Assembly (NCBI GenBank): GCA_023014485.1
Contig: JAJOZX010002585.1
Location: 349,001-413,000 of the forward strand
DNA from: Bathynomus jamesi
Lineage: Eukaryota > Arthropoda > Malacostraca > Isopoda > Cirolanidae
Length of the DNA stretch: 64,000 nucleotides
Direction of reading: 5' to 3'
Shown here: one piece after another, positions 34,352 through 45,335 of the stretch
How the letters are laid out: each line of letters starts with the position of its first letter
Position numbering within the stretch: position 1 is the stretch's first letter
Position numbers and translations under genes: made by a program
The notes under the pieces: generated by a model
Databases searched by the model: none
What the model was told of the DNA's origin: nothing
The model's input: only the letters and a program-made list of their open reading frames with translations

Positions 34352-35577
34352 CAGGGTGTACATAAAGTCAGGATCTATTTTTGTGAAATAATTATTTTTT
34401 TCTATTTTTCTTTTCAGAAGCCCTTAGAATGAATACAGAAGAGCGTGTGGCAATAGTAATTTGGCGAATCGAGGGAAAGAAATACAATGACATCAGAGAG
34501 AAGTTTAGAAGGAGATTTCATAAGCTGGGGCCAATAGACAAGACAATACGAAAATTGGTGAACAAATTTAAACGAACGGGATCTGTAAATGATGAAGCAA
34601 GATCAGGACGACCGTGTATGTCAGATCTTACCGTGAATGCAGTACGCGGAATTATCACTGAGGAGCCACGTACGTCCGTTTGTGCTGCATCACACAGACT
34701 CGGCCTCCCGACGTCATCTGTGCACAAAATTCTGAAAGTTAATTTGCAGAAGAAAAGCATCATTTGCAGGTTTTACATGATTTACATGAGGAAGATTTCC
34801 CTCGACGAAGTGCTGTGTGTGCTGAACTGCTGATCTCGTAGAACAAATCTGGAGTGATAATTTAATGGACAACATTCTCTTTAGTGATGAAGCCACCTTC
34901 CATACGTGTGGAAAAGTAAATCGCCATAACTGTCAAATTTGGGCAGATGAAAGACCGAATAATTTCGTCCAAAATTGGGAAAGAGACTCACCTAAAGTTA
35001 ATGTCTGGATGGGTTTAACAAAATCTAAGGTTTATGGTCCTTTTTTCTTTGCTGAAGCTACAGTTACGGGGCTTATTTATCTGGACATGTTGCAGCAATT
35101 CCTTGAACCTCAGCTGATTGTGGATAGGATTGTTAGTACCGTCGTCTATCAACATGATGGTGCTCCTTGTCACTATGCCAAAATTGTTCAGGATTATCTA
35201 AATGGACGTTTTCCAAATCGCTGGATCGGACGCGGAAACAACAGACCTTGGCCAGCGAGATCACCAGATTTAACTCCTTTAGATTTCTTTGCATGGGGCT
35301 TTATCAAATCGCACGTCTATCAGACGAAGATTACGAGTCTTGAAAACTTACGTAGCAGTATACGAACTGCTGCAGATAACATAACCCCGCAAATGCTCCA
35401 GAATGTGTTTAGAAATGCTGCGGAACGATTTGAGCTGTGCAGGGATACTGATGGGCGTCACGTCGAATCCTACTCTTAATTATTTAATAAATTTTACCAC
35501 TTTATCATTTTATGATTGAATTCCATATAATTTCCAAGTGCTTCACAAAAATAGATCCTGACTTTATGTACACCCTG
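34352..35577 (+). mobile_element. DD41D Tc1/mariner element 2
   Basis: Seen: TIRs cagggtgtacataaagtcag / ctgactttatgtacaccctg with flanking TA at 34350-34351 and 35578-35579. Length 1226 bp. Very close to the copy at 53039-54245 and more distant from DD41D element 1. Confidence 0.95.
34429..35479 (+). pseudogene. DD41D transposase (element 2), one frameshift
   Basis: Seen: start MNTEERVAIVIWRIEGKKY, helix-turn-helix (KTIRKLVNKFKRTGSV; TSVCAASHRLGLPTSSV), then a short duplicated segment near 34820-34835 that shifts frame before EQIWSDN. The second ORF (34865-35479) holds FSDEATFH (D1), YQHDGAPCHY (D2) and SPDLTPLDFFAWG (D3), with 41 residues between D2 and D3. All three acidic residues are present. 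Confidence 0.9.
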
Positions 35578-35579
35578 TA

Positions 35580-35984
35580 TAGTATTGTCATGTTAAGTTG
35601 TTGGTTTCAGTTCAGCGGAATATTAACCACATCTGTACTTCATATACATATATACTGTATATATTTTAAAATTTTAATATACGCAGTTGCTTAAAGATTT
35701 CTGTTGTATGAACATAATAGTCACGTTTGTTTATTTGGAAAATATTAAGTTTCACGGAAACCAGTTTTCTGACAAAGTCGAAATTTGTTACAAAGATCCT
35801 GAATGGCCGAAATTAGTTGTCTGGGAAACAAGTAACCTATCTAAAGCGGCCACCTAACTGAGTGTAATCTGGTCTCCCTGTAACTTAATATTAACCTTTT
35901 ATTTTTCTAATAATGATTCTCTTTTGGTTTATGATTAAGGGGGTTAATGATGTAATCACATGAACTTCCATATGTAGTGGGCTA
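35580..35984. other. No gene seen
   Basis: AT-rich spacer with no recognised element. Confidence 0.5.
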
Positions 35985-36125
35985 CGTTGTGGCCATTGTG
36001 GTAACACCGCTTCCCGTCGATCATCAAAGTTAAACGACATTCGGGCTGGGTAAGCAATTGGACAGGGAATCGTTTTCTACGAGAGCGAGAGAATTATGTA
36101 ACGACTCGTGGTTCGGATCCCACGT
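35985..36125 (+). mobile_element. 5S-rRNA-like SINE head (or 5S pseudogene)
   Basis: Seen: 35991-36075 matches the layout of 5S rRNA: ccgcttcccgtcgatcatc, then aagttaaacgacattcgggc (5S A-box/IE region), then ttggacaggga (C-box-like). About 35 bp later comes ggttcggatcccac, a tRNA-type B box. A 5S head with a tRNA-like B box suggests a SINE3-type or composite SINE rather than a true 5S gene. The 5' and 3' ends of 5S are not intact. Confidence 0.6.
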
Positions 36126-36199
36126 ATGACCTTAGATGCTGCGAAAGATTGAATGGAGAAAAATATAGCGTTTTAAGTGTATTTGTGGTAAGATTACGA

Positions 36200-36905
36200 A
36201 GATGTATGACCGCAAGAATGTTGCAATGCAATGTTGATCAATGTTGCAAAATGGGGGAGGAGGTTATGCAATGAAGGGGGAAGGGGTTATGCACCAAATC
36301 AATGCTGCAGAGGGGAAAGGGGTTATGCAACAAGTTAATGCTGCAAAGGGAGAGAGAGGGAGCTTCGGGGGGAGAAGGGAGGATGATCTCACCCCAAAGG
36401 GGTAACCTTAACCTAAGAGAGGGAGAGAAAGGAGAAGGAGAAGGAGGGGTGTTCGCCTGGCTCCAGCCAGACGCATAATGAGATTCATTTGAGCGCCCGT
36501 TGTCTTATAAGGTGTAAATCAGCCAGTTGGCTTAATCCGCCAGTCGGCTTAGAAGGCTTAGAAGGCGTAAATGGCTTGTTCAGGTGTACATTATTAGGTT
36601 TGAGTTACCAGATTGTGCTATTTATTTAATTACTGCATGTATTCTTGACAGTTGGTTTAGAAACCCGTCAGTCGGTTTAGAAGGCGTAACCAGCCATTTG
36701 GTATACATATAATTAAATAATATCGTTTATATATACAACCAAAAGAATTAAATAAAACACCATTACATCATTCTGTTTATTTAGACGAATTATTGGAATC
36801 AATTTCACGAAATATATAGAAAATAAATATACACTCCTATATAAACGGTGTAATATAAATGATAAAAAAAATTATAATAATAATAGTATAAGAAATACGA
36901 ACGAG

Positions 36906-36960
<55 letters not shown>

Positions 36961-36972
36961 GTATATATAATC
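36200..36972 (+). repeat. Maverick left TIR
   Basis: Seen: inverted match to 55116 down to about 54250, including gcaagaatgttgcaatgcaa, gggagcttcggggggagaag, ggtaaccttaacctaagag, acagaatgatgtaatggtg (minus) and aagaaatacgaacgagga. The outer 13 bases differ by a small deletion. A (TA)n expansion sits at 36910-36958. Confidence 0.9.
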
Positions 36973-37041
36973 AAAAAGTAAAATAAAAAATAATATAATA
37001 CAAAACGATGGAGTATAACCATCAAAATAATAGTACAGGAG

Positions 37042-37086
<45 letters not shown>

Positions 37087-37136
37087 ATTATATTAAATAA
37101 TTAAATATATTGAAAATAAATATACATCAAAACACT
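36973..37136. repeat. AT-rich stretch with (TA)n
   Basis: Seen: TA run 37044-37083 and AT-rich flanks. The long tyrosine/isoleucine ORFs here are translation of the microsatellite, not genes. Confidence 0.9.
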
Positions 37137-37331
37137 TTATCTTCTGCTGCGCAAAACACTAAACTCGCACGTAATCGAGTCTACAGTCACATCATTGTTG
37201 CTTTGCACTATGCAGTAAACACGATTTAACATTATTTCACCGCTCAAGTTATAGTAATACCTATACTCTATGTAAATGGCTTTCATATCGTTCAATAATA
37301 TTTTTGTGCCCACTTTATATTCGGTTGGCAA
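37137..37331 (-). CDS. Maverick-borne small ORF, unknown
   Basis: Seen: 64 codons, MPTEYKVGTKILLNDMKAIY..., ending in SVLRSRR. Start and stop are present, so it may be complete or the 3' exon of a longer gene. No motif recognised. It lies first inside the left TIR on the minus strand, the position of early/accessory genes in such elements. Confidence 0.4.
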   Translation of the reverse strand: MPTEYKVGTKILLNDMKAIYIEYRYYYNLSGEIMLNRVYCIVQSNNDVTVDSITCEFSVLRSRR

Positions 37332-37586
37332 GTTATCTTTTAAACACGGCTAGAATACATTCAAAAGCACGCACAAAGAGGTCATCGTTAGCCACAACAT
37401 CATTATTAAATACAAGTTTATAAACTCTCCTTTCCAATCAAGGGTTTATTCCTACCGACCCGAGCTTTTCAATCGTGAACTCTTCTTCACACTGCATAGC
37501 GGCAGTTGAAATAATCTTCCAAGTCGTTACGACAGCTGCTCATTATATAAAGAAATAGTTCTTCAGGGTGAACGGTGTAGGTGAGC

Positions 37587-38256
37587 TCAAGGGTGAACGG
37601 TGTAGGTGAGCTCAGCCCTGTACCACTCAAGTGCTTTGTACCAAAGTTCATGATATTTCAAAGATTCTAAACCTTTTAAATAAACATCCGGCTCTAGACC
37701 ATTCTCGCCTTGTTCAGTCCTACACTCGGTAAACCCATCGAGCAGAGCGGTGTATGCGTATTCAAGAACCGTATCAAAATAAAGCAATCCGTAATACGCG
37801 CCTCTAAGATAGGTTTCAGCTTGCGGAAACCGACGATTCAAACATTCTGTCGAGGATGAAACGGTTTCGCGTAGGGACAAGAACGTTATTATCAGAAGCA
37901 TTCTTCCACATCAGTCGTATATCAACGCATGGCTGATCGTTATGTATATACAACGTACAAACAATGGCGTATGAGGGGCTATCACTAATCTGCTCTCTTC
38001 TTGTACCTACACCTGCAAGAATTTTATAACAATCCTCACTCCACTTCTCAACTACCACAAAGATTCTTTTCATCTCAACACTTAAATAAACGACATTCCG
38101 TTTACCAGAGTTTGTTTGTCTACAAGTCGTTTCCAGTACATAGTTAATGGCACCGGTTTCACGCCTGAACACGCGCAACGACTTCGTCACGGATACATCG
38201 TACACGGCATTGAGAATGCTTCTCAAAGGAAGTTCCATCGTATTCGAGGAGCGCAC
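37587..38256 (-). pseudogene. Maverick-borne protein of about 220 residues, unknown, one frameshift
   Basis: Seen: N-terminal ORF (MRSSNTMELPLRSILNAVYD..., 38256-37816) and C-terminal ORF (37901-37587, ...ALEWYRAELTYTVHP) overlap in different frames around 37850-37900 and read as one protein after a single indel. It includes VVYLSVEMKRIFVVVEKW and YYGLLYFDTVLEYAYTALLD. A short direct duplication, gggtgaacggtgtaggtgag, lies at the 3' end (37567-37613). No family recognised. Confidence 0.45.
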
Positions 38257-38364
38257 GTCCAGTCAGTTCAAGCTCTGAGATGACTACGAGCAACAGGCGA
38301 GCGGATCTGCTCGACGGGAGGAGTGAGTCACACCATAAGCTGATGAAACGTGTACGGCGTCGTT

Positions 38365-38704
38365 TCAACGTAAATACTTGTATCCCATTATACTGGGTAG
38401 GTGTTTTGAGAAATTTTCCGATACATGAAGCAATACCGGTTTTAATGTTTTATCACTCCCACTCCCCAGAATACGCACCAGACATTTTTGCTTAGGGGGA
38501 TTTTCACGAACTAAACACATTTTATTCACACTCCGGCGCACTATTTGAGAGAAATATATGACCATATTTTTCCTTTTTGCTTAGCATGCGATACTCATCT
38601 CTAAATTCTGTTAAATACTCACGCTGACCTTTAGCCACAACCTCACTACAAACCTCGTCATGATATATATTAATGTAGTGGTAAAAATACTTAAGATTCT
38701 CCAT
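38365..38704 (-). pseudogene. Maverick-borne ORF pair, unknown
   Basis: Seen: MENLKYFYHYINIYHDEVCSE... (38704-38522) overlaps an ORF at 38565-38365 (CLVRENPPKQKCLVRILGSG). They may be one frameshifted gene. No recognised domain. Confidence 0.35.
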
Positions 38705-38802
38705 GATGACAAGATTTACATTCTCAGTCGCAGGTTACGAGCAATCGGTATGATGCAGCATGACATAATATCGCTTGTCGCACCACTCATCAACAAGACT
38801 CA

Positions 38803-39101
38803 TTAACCATATCGTTGCTTCTCTTCTGCACGTGTTGTTTCTTCTACTTCACGGTATATGTAAGCTTTTATAAAGTTTAGTCCTACAACATAGTTCAATA
38901 CATCACTTGTATCACGAAATCCTGTAATACTCTCGCCAGAATAGTTGTAGAGTATTTGTACCTCTTGTTCCTTCGCACGATTCAATGTAGCCTTAAAAGT
39001 ATCAAAGGAGGGTGGAATAGGGTGCTATTCAGTAACCGTATCTTCACACTTTGCCGAATACCACTTCATAAATGTCAAACACGCAATATTAAAGGTAGCC
39101 A
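38803..39101 (-). pseudogene. Maverick-borne ORF of about 98 codons, one stop, unknown
   Basis: Seen: from the ATG at 39101 the frame runs MATFNIACLTFMKWYSAKCE... to a single TAG near 39024, then continues open (ATLNRAKEQEVQILYNYSGE...) to TAA at 38803. One point stop in an otherwise open frame. Function unknown. Confidence 0.4.
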
Positions 39102-39250
39102 TTACTATTTTTCGTCTACGTGGGGAAATGCACGTCTGAGACCCAGGGCTTGCAACAGTCAACTGAGCACGCAGGGAAGAGATATGCCCAGGTAGTAGCA
39201 GGAGTCACGTGACCGATCATACAGGTGGGCGGAGCCTAGAACTTTCGCCT

Positions 39251-39285
<35 letters not shown>

Positions 39286-39353
39286 GGAGAAAGTGAGACG
39301 CTAATTGAAACACGATTTATTTAATGAACGAAATATTCAAGGTGTATATATAT

Positions 39354-40551
39354 TTACAAATACATGTAATAAATGAACATATCGTTAACAATAGACATAT
39401 CAAAGATTATAGTATCCAAAGGGTACGGTATCATAGGTACCAGGCACTTGGTAACGTTTCCTATAGGTGTTACGGCACACCTTCGTACCCTAAGTTCCTT
39501 CACGCCCCCCAGCTTCTGGGCCCGAAAATTGTGGGTCCCTACAGTTAGTTTGGATGGCTGGTCGCCCTCATCATCATCCAAGCACACTAGATCCTTCAAC
39601 GAATGAAAGTTAACAACCCGTCGATTCGCCTGGTTGAGCGTGATACCCTTAGCCTTCACGATATATTTCCTATCCTCCCCTACCCTCACCCGTACCCCAC
39701 AAGTTTTTGGCCCTGCTGAGACAAAAGAGTCGGCGTATGCGATAAAGCCGCAACCACGATCGACGTTTATATGCCGTCTATAAGTAGCCTGAGAACTGAA
39801 GTTAAGAGTATAAGGTGTGGCACTATGACCCGCAACACGGAATACACGGTCAGTATTTACCGTGAAGTTGTCCATATTGAAGGCTATACTACTGTGAGAG
39901 GCCTGCATTATACGGCCTAATATATACTCTATATCTTCAGCTGCCAAGCGTCTGAATGGTATTACTACCCAAAAATAATCTACATCTCCGTCATCTGATC
40001 CGAACCCGAAGGACAGCCTCGTCCTGACTTCACGTTCGTCGCGGTTCTGAAGGGCAAACTCTACAATACGTTCAACTATGCGCCGTAGTCCGTGTTTAAC
40101 ACCATTGCTATACTGTACATGGATCTAGGCTCAACCCTGACTATATACTGATTTCTAGTCAAGGCTGGGGTGGGGGTAGCGGTGCGCACCAACTCGAATG
40201 TTATACCATCCTCTACAGAATGAGAAGCTGCTGCGGCTGTGGAGGATGTACCCGGAATTGAACAGGAATAAGGGGGTATATTTTTATTTGAGGAAAGTAC
40301 TATTGTGGGGGTTGTGTCGTAAGACGTAGAAGATTGGGGTTCTATTACTGGTGGTCTATCAACCGGCGCAATCCTGGCACGCTTTATACCTAACGTGGAG
40401 GTGTGGACTCGGCAATGGGGATGGAGTCTGTGATCACAACTACACTGTCGTCGGGGTCATCTGTAATATCGATGATGGGTTGCTGTACCTCATCGTCATT
40501 CACGGTTCTGTGGGAGAAGAGAAAAGCAAGACTGTAGAATATAAGGGTCAT
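39354..40551 (-). pseudogene. Protein-primed DNA polymerase B, core deleted
   Basis: Seen: the minus-strand frame (ATG near 40551, frame changes near 40390 and 40070) gives an acidic low-complexity N-terminus, then a helical block (IVEFALQNRDEREVRTRLSF, IPFRRLAAEDIEYI, SSIAFNMDNFTVNT) typical of Polinton PolB N-termini. This runs directly into FVSAGPKTCGVRV...KAKGITLNQ...VNFHSLKDLV, typical of the extreme C-terminus. The exonuclease and polymerase palm motifs between are absent, so roughly 800 or more codons are gone. A polypyrimidine-CAG acceptor-like site (tctcttctcccacag) near 40510 raises the possibility of a 5' intron. Known role: replication of linear element DNA with a protein primer. 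Confidence 0.75.
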
Positions 40552-42059
40552 CACATAAATATTTATTATATTTTGTAAATGACCCACTTAGGAGTGTGAG
40601 ATGTTAGAAATGGATTCTGTAGAAAAATTCAGGTTTACGAGCCCATCCACATGTATTATATCTGGCCCTACAGGATGTGGTAAAACTGTGTTTATGCTTA
40701 AAATCATTAAAGAAAAGGGAGGCAGTGGCGTACTAAGGGGGTGCGAGGGGGGCAGTCCGCCCCGGGTGACAGCCAGGAGGGGGGTGCCATCGGGAAAGTT
40801 GAAATACCAGTACAAGTTTTCAAACCAAATGAAAAATTCGCCAAAGTAAGAAAAAAAATTTTAAAATGTTCAAACTATTACAACAGCTTAATGTTAATTT
40901 CCACTATAAAATAAATTTTTATTTTTATTGGCAATACAAAATTTACAAACGAAAAATTAAATATTTGATAAAAATTACATCGAAAGGTGAACGTTTGTTG
41001 ACGTTTTAGTCATCAGTTTGTTGAGCATAGCCAGCTGGCTGCAATTGACATTCCAAGTCTTGTTCACTTGACACTGTGACTCCACATACATGAGGTATGT
41101 TTCATTAAATAATTATGATAAAGCATAAAGTGCTGGTGTTTATAACAATATCATGGTACTTATACCAGTGTCCAGTAATTTTTGACAATGTGGTATCATA
41201 GTGATGTTTAAGTGTTTATGAATGCATCGTCGAGATGTTATAATACCCGGTAAATGCATCGTCGTGATGTTATAATAAATGCACCGTCGTAATGTTATAG
41301 AAACTCATGTTTATGAATGGTGGTCCCTGTGACTACTGGTTATCAGTAAAAAGACACAGGAAAGTCACACTTTGCACTAAACTTTAGACGACTTTTTTCC
41401 TACAACCATGACTACTGAAGTAACGATGATGTGTATGACTGAGTGTTTTTTATGATGACTATGTGTTGATCTTACGATGGTGGTGGTGATATGACTGCAT
41501 GATTTTTTTTAATGCAACTACATGGTGATGTTAAGACAGAGAGGGTGATGATGTGACTGCATGGAGATGTGTTAATGCTTACATGCTTAATATAGTAAAC
41601 ACCGTTTCAGATTTACATCAACAACTACAGTACTATTCTATATTAAATTAGTACTAATGCTTATTGGCTTAGTCAAGTTCAACAATTTTACAATGCCCAG
41701 TGTAGTATCACTGTATATTTAATATGTTGTTAATGCTTACTGCTTATTAAATAATGATATCAATTATAATAGCTAGTGTTATACCATACTATATTGAATT
41801 AGTGTTAATGCATTGGCATTGATAATAATTAATTGTCTCTGCTTGTCTGGGTTGATAATCTGATAATCAATGGGTATCTGGTTGGAAAAAGTTTGAGAAC
41901 CACTTGATTGGAGCTTTTCTGTTGTAATAATTTTTTTTTACTTCTTTATTTACTGGATATACTGTTAATTTTCATTTTGTTAGTGGTCTAGTTATTCGTG
42001 AGTAATGCGCGTAGTTTTCTGCTTTTTTAGGAGTCGTGTTTGCACTTAAATCCCCCCAC

Positions 42060-42110
42060 CCACCCCAAAAAAATTAATAATAATAATAATAATAATAACA
42101 ATAATAATAA
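42060..42110. repeat. (AAT)n in hAT 5
   Basis: Seen: about ten AAT/AAC units after an A-rich tract, in noncoding sequence. Confidence 0.9.
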
Positions 42111-42209
42111 TCACAGACAATTTGTTTAGTTAATGTATTTCAAGTCATAATAGTTCATGCTTGTTATGCATGTTCATGCTTTATACCTTTTGATTTTAAA
42201 ATTTTGCAG

Positions 42210-42386
42210 AAAACATCCACTATAAAGCGAAATCGACCCAGTGGATTCCAACAAAGAAAAATGAAGAAGGCAAGAGAAGAGGTGACTCAGGCAATGTCCG
42301 GATCAATTTTGAAGTATGTGACGCCTTCAACATCAAGTGCAATAGGAGAAAGTCCTGAAGATATTCAGCCTGGTGAATCTGAATAG
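42210..42386 (+). pseudogene. hAT 5 transposase first-exon remnant
   Basis: Seen: after an acceptor-like tttgcag, a frame reads KRNRPSGFQQRKMKKAREE...PSTSSAIGESPEDIQPGESE. The basic RPSGFQ-RKxKK motif is the typical start of ZMYM1-like hAT transposases. The rest of the enzyme is absent. Confidence 0.6.
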
Positions 42387-43268
42387 CAAATACAAAGTAG
42401 GTGAAGGCAAAGAAGGTGAATTTTGATGAGGTCATTGATCAATTTTCAGAAATTAAGGCAGAGACTGTGAATCCTTTCTATTTACCTTTGAAGAATAGGC
42501 TGAGCGTTGAGACTGGATTTCCTGTGTTTTTTGTATAAAATAAAATGCAGTATTACCTGTTCACTGAATTTTTAATGTCCTGCATTTTTCTTATTTCCAA
42601 TTTGCTTATGACAGTACTGTACTGTTTAAAAATCTACTTGCAAACATAATATATTTTTCTGTGTGTTTAAATTTTAAAATTATTTATGGGGGGTGCCAAA
42701 GTACCAAAGGAAGGATCCGCCGCGGGTGCCAAATACTTTAGGGACGCCCCTGGAGAGAGGTTCTCAAAATTTGTGCATAAAGTCATATGGTGCTATTCGA
42801 CGTATCAATCAGTGTTCAACGAGTACCAAGATGATATTTTGTTCCACAAAGGTGTATATGACATTAATTCGTTAAAGGGAAATGAACATACAGTCATTGT
42901 AATTGACGATCTCATGTTGGAGATGGATAAAACGTTTGCCGAGACATTTATAGTATTCTCCCACTATCTTAACATGGCGTGTTCTTCATCAATCAGAATC
43001 TATTTTTCAAAAATAGATACATGCGCGATGTGTCGTTAAATACACAATATCTAGTCTTATTCGCGCAACGTAGATATGTATCACAAATTGGGTTATTAGC
43101 CAAACAAATGTTCCCGAATCAGTGTAAGGAGTTTTTGGAAGTTTATAAAGAAGCTACAAGCCAGCATTACGGATATTTGCTTTGCGACCTTCATCCGCGA
43201 AACACGTTTAGGGTGCTTCTAAGAACAAATATATTTCTAAACGAGCCTGAAACGGTGTATATTCCAGA

Positions 43269-43592
43269 ATGACAAAGAGGCTAAAGAAATACCATGAATT
43301 AATACAAATATATCATCGACTGCCCCGGGCAATGCAGCAGATGTTTGCTAAAAATATCGACTCAGACTTTTTAAAATGCATCTGTGAAATCTGTCTTAAT
43401 GTTATAAATTGCAATGTATCAATGAAACCCCCTCAGAAGGCTCCCCTACGCCGTTACAAGAACATAATATGTGCACTCGCTCGTAAAAGTCAAACTGTGG
43501 GGAAGAAAAAACGAATTATTGTACAAAGAGGAGGATCATTCCTCCCCATCTTATTTTCAGTTTTGGGTCCTTTACTGATTAGATTAATATAA
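43269..43592 (+). CDS. Small Maverick virion-type protein with hydrophobic C-terminus
   Basis: Seen: intact 107-codon frame overlapping the ATPase stop by 4 bp (ATGA-type overlap). The helical basic body includes FLKCICEICLNVINCN and APLRRYKNIICALARKS. The C-terminus VQRGGSFLPILFSVLGPLLI is a glycine-led hydrophobic helix. Known: proteins of this shape and position are conserved in adintovirus-like elements; a membrane-active role like adenovirus pVI is a suggestion only. One of the few undamaged genes here. Confidence 0.7.
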   Translation: MTKRLKKYHELIQIYHRLPRAMQQMFAKNIDSDFLKCICEICLNVINCNVSMKPPQKAPLRRYKNIICALARKSQTVGKKKRIIVQRGGSFLPILFSVLGPLLIRLI

Positions 43593-44345
43593 TGAAGAAA
43601 GTGGTAGTGATTCCACACGAGGTGTATGCTTCACTGCAAAGTTCAAAGAATCCAGACACGGTTCTAAAACCCTAAAAGCAGGCTTAAAAGAATGGAAAGC
43701 GAATTGTTAGCCCTATTAAACAGTGAAAAAACACCTGATGAGAAAAACTCTTTTACCAAGAAGCTCTGCAGAAATTTTTTCACGAGTACGAAAATTATAA
43801 GACCCCGACAGAGATTCCCGTGGTTATTAGGCACAGCACGGGGAACGATGGACATGGTGACATAGGACCTGTGTCCAACGATAGAGCTGATCAACCAAAG
43901 ATTAATGGTTCGGCCACACAACATATCGAGCATGTATTAAAAAGCACCTTCCCGCACACATTGAGGAATAAAAGTTTAAGTCTTTATAATCTATTGAGTG
44001 AGGATCCCAACATACAATGGACCGATACAGGTGAGATCATTGTGGAAGGAGCAAAGGTACAGGGATCGAGTATCGTAGACGTCGTCCATGATCTGGTGAG
44101 AAAGAGGGATAGGCCCTCACCATCAGGATGGAAGCATATTAAAGTAAGACTACAATAGATAAATATCCCCAAAGCAATGATAGGAAATCTGAACAGGTTA
44201 AAAGACTTGGAACATGCATCGCACGTGACACAATTGAAAACGCCATCACCCCAGGGGTAACACCTCTGAAGAGGAGAAAGAAGAGGATAAACAACGGTCA
44301 ACCCTACCCACGTGCCTCTAAAATACACAAATGGCTAACATATTA
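43592..44345 (+). pseudogene. Conserved Maverick protein of unknown role (between small ORF and integrase)
   Basis: Seen: start MKKVVVIPHEVYASLQSSKN at 43592, overlapping the previous stop. Stops and frameshifts follow at 43665-43740. An open frame to 44158 contains LYNLLSEDPNIQWTDTGEII and SSIVDVVHDLVRKR, then a last stretch to 44345 (PKAMIGNLNRLKDLEHA...KIHKWLTY). I recognise the layout, in which a linker precedes a compact C-terminal domain, from related elements where the gene sits beside the integrase. Function unknown. Confidence 0.65.
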
Positions 44346-45335
44346 AGAAGACGCTATTATGATATTTCTAGCCCAGCCTCCTACGGAAGCGTAGATAGAC
44401 TGTACAGAAGTGTTTACAACTGGAGTAGGGAAAAAAGATGTTGAGAGTTTTTTGCGGGAGCAGGACGCCTATACACTTCATAAACCTGTGAGAAAAAGGT
44501 TTAAAACAGCCAAGACAACAGCTGCTTCGATTGCCTCTATTTGGCAAGCAGATATAACAGATATACAAAGATATACAGTGTCTAACGATGGTTACCGCTA
44601 CATCCTATTCATAATAGATGTATTCTCTAGATGCCTGTGGCTAATTCCTCTGAAAAATAAACCGCCTGAAACAGTTGCTAAAGACACCAAAACGTTGATG
44701 TTGAAAGAAAATAGGGTTCCTGGCTATTTTTGTACGGATATGGGGAAAGAATTTATAGGTCGAGCTTTTCAGAACATGTTGACAGTTTAATATTAGCTAC
44801 ACTACCAATTCTACACATAAGGCATCTTTAGCTGAACGAATTCAACGTACCATAAAGGAAGCATGCACCCCTATTTTACACATAAAAACACATACAGATT
44901 TCTAGATATTCTGGAATCATTGGCCTCATCCTACAATCGCTCACACCATCGCACGTATGGGACAACACCTAACGAGATTTTAGAAAGAGGTGCGCGCAGA
45001 GAGCTGATGTGAGAAGAGATGGAACACAACCACCACACTTAAGGCTGTCGCGTTTGGGAAATAAATTCGCGAAGGGATTTGAGCAAGGATGGACACGCGA
45101 GATTTTTAAAGTTAGGGCTATGAAATCTAAAGACGAGATAATGTTGTATTACGTAGAAGATTTGAATGGGGAGGAAATCGCAGGAGGCTTTTACCGCGAG
45201 GAGTTGCAGAAAGTGACATTTAATTTAGGAAAAAATGTGTTTAAAATTGAGAAAATTTTAGGAAGCAAAGGTTCAGGAAAAAGAAAAATGTACCTGGTGA
45301 AATGGCTAGGATACCCAGCTTCAACACCTATATAA
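44331..45335 (+). pseudogene. Retroviral-type integrase with chromodomain
   Basis: Seen: start MANILRRRYYDISSPASYGS at 44331, overlapping the previous gene's end. A frameshift near 44400 leads to FLREQDAYTLHKPVRK. The rve catalytic core holds WQADITDI (D), FCTDMGKEF (D; Met replaces the usual Asn) and, after another frame change at 44790, LAERIQRTIKEA (E). More frame changes occur near 44900-45010. C-terminal IEKILGSKGSGKRKMYLVKWLGYP is a chromodomain. Known: it inserts element DNA and may target chromatin. Inactive. Confidence 0.92.

Larger units (their letters stand above)
40723..42752 (+). mobile_element. hAT transposon 5 in the ATPase gene
   Basis: Seen: ends CAGTGGCGTAC and GGACGCCCCTG (imperfect TIR), TSD aagggagg / gagagagg (6 of 8 identical) at 40715-40722 and 42753-42760. 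Subterminal GGGGGTGCC-rich sequence at both ends. 2030 bp with one exon remnant, so non-autonomous. Confidence 0.85.
40601..43272 (+). pseudogene. FtsK/HerA-type genome-packaging ATPase, split by a hAT
   Basis: Seen: start MLEMDSVEKFRF with Walker A SGPTGCGKTVF (40660-40692), cut at 40722 by hAT 5. It resumes at 42753 with ...VIWCYSTYQSVFNEYQ, and Walker B HTVIVIDDLM at about 42890-42920. A frameshift near 42985 leads to FINQNLFFKNRYMRDVSLNTQYLVLFAQRR, CDLHPRNTFRVLLRTNIF and the stop at 43272. Known: this ATPase drives DNA into Polinton/adintovirus-like capsids. The first minus-strand gene (PolB) starts only about 50 bp upstream, so the two promoters must be divergent and share that gap. Confidence 0.9.

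Noticed and set aside
36805..37085. Long Tyr/Ile ORFs on the minus strand
   Set aside because: They are translations of (TA)n microsatellites.
38956..39195. Plus-strand ORF at 38956-39195 and similar overlaps
   Set aside because: Shadows of the minus-strand Maverick ORFs, with no recognisable pattern.
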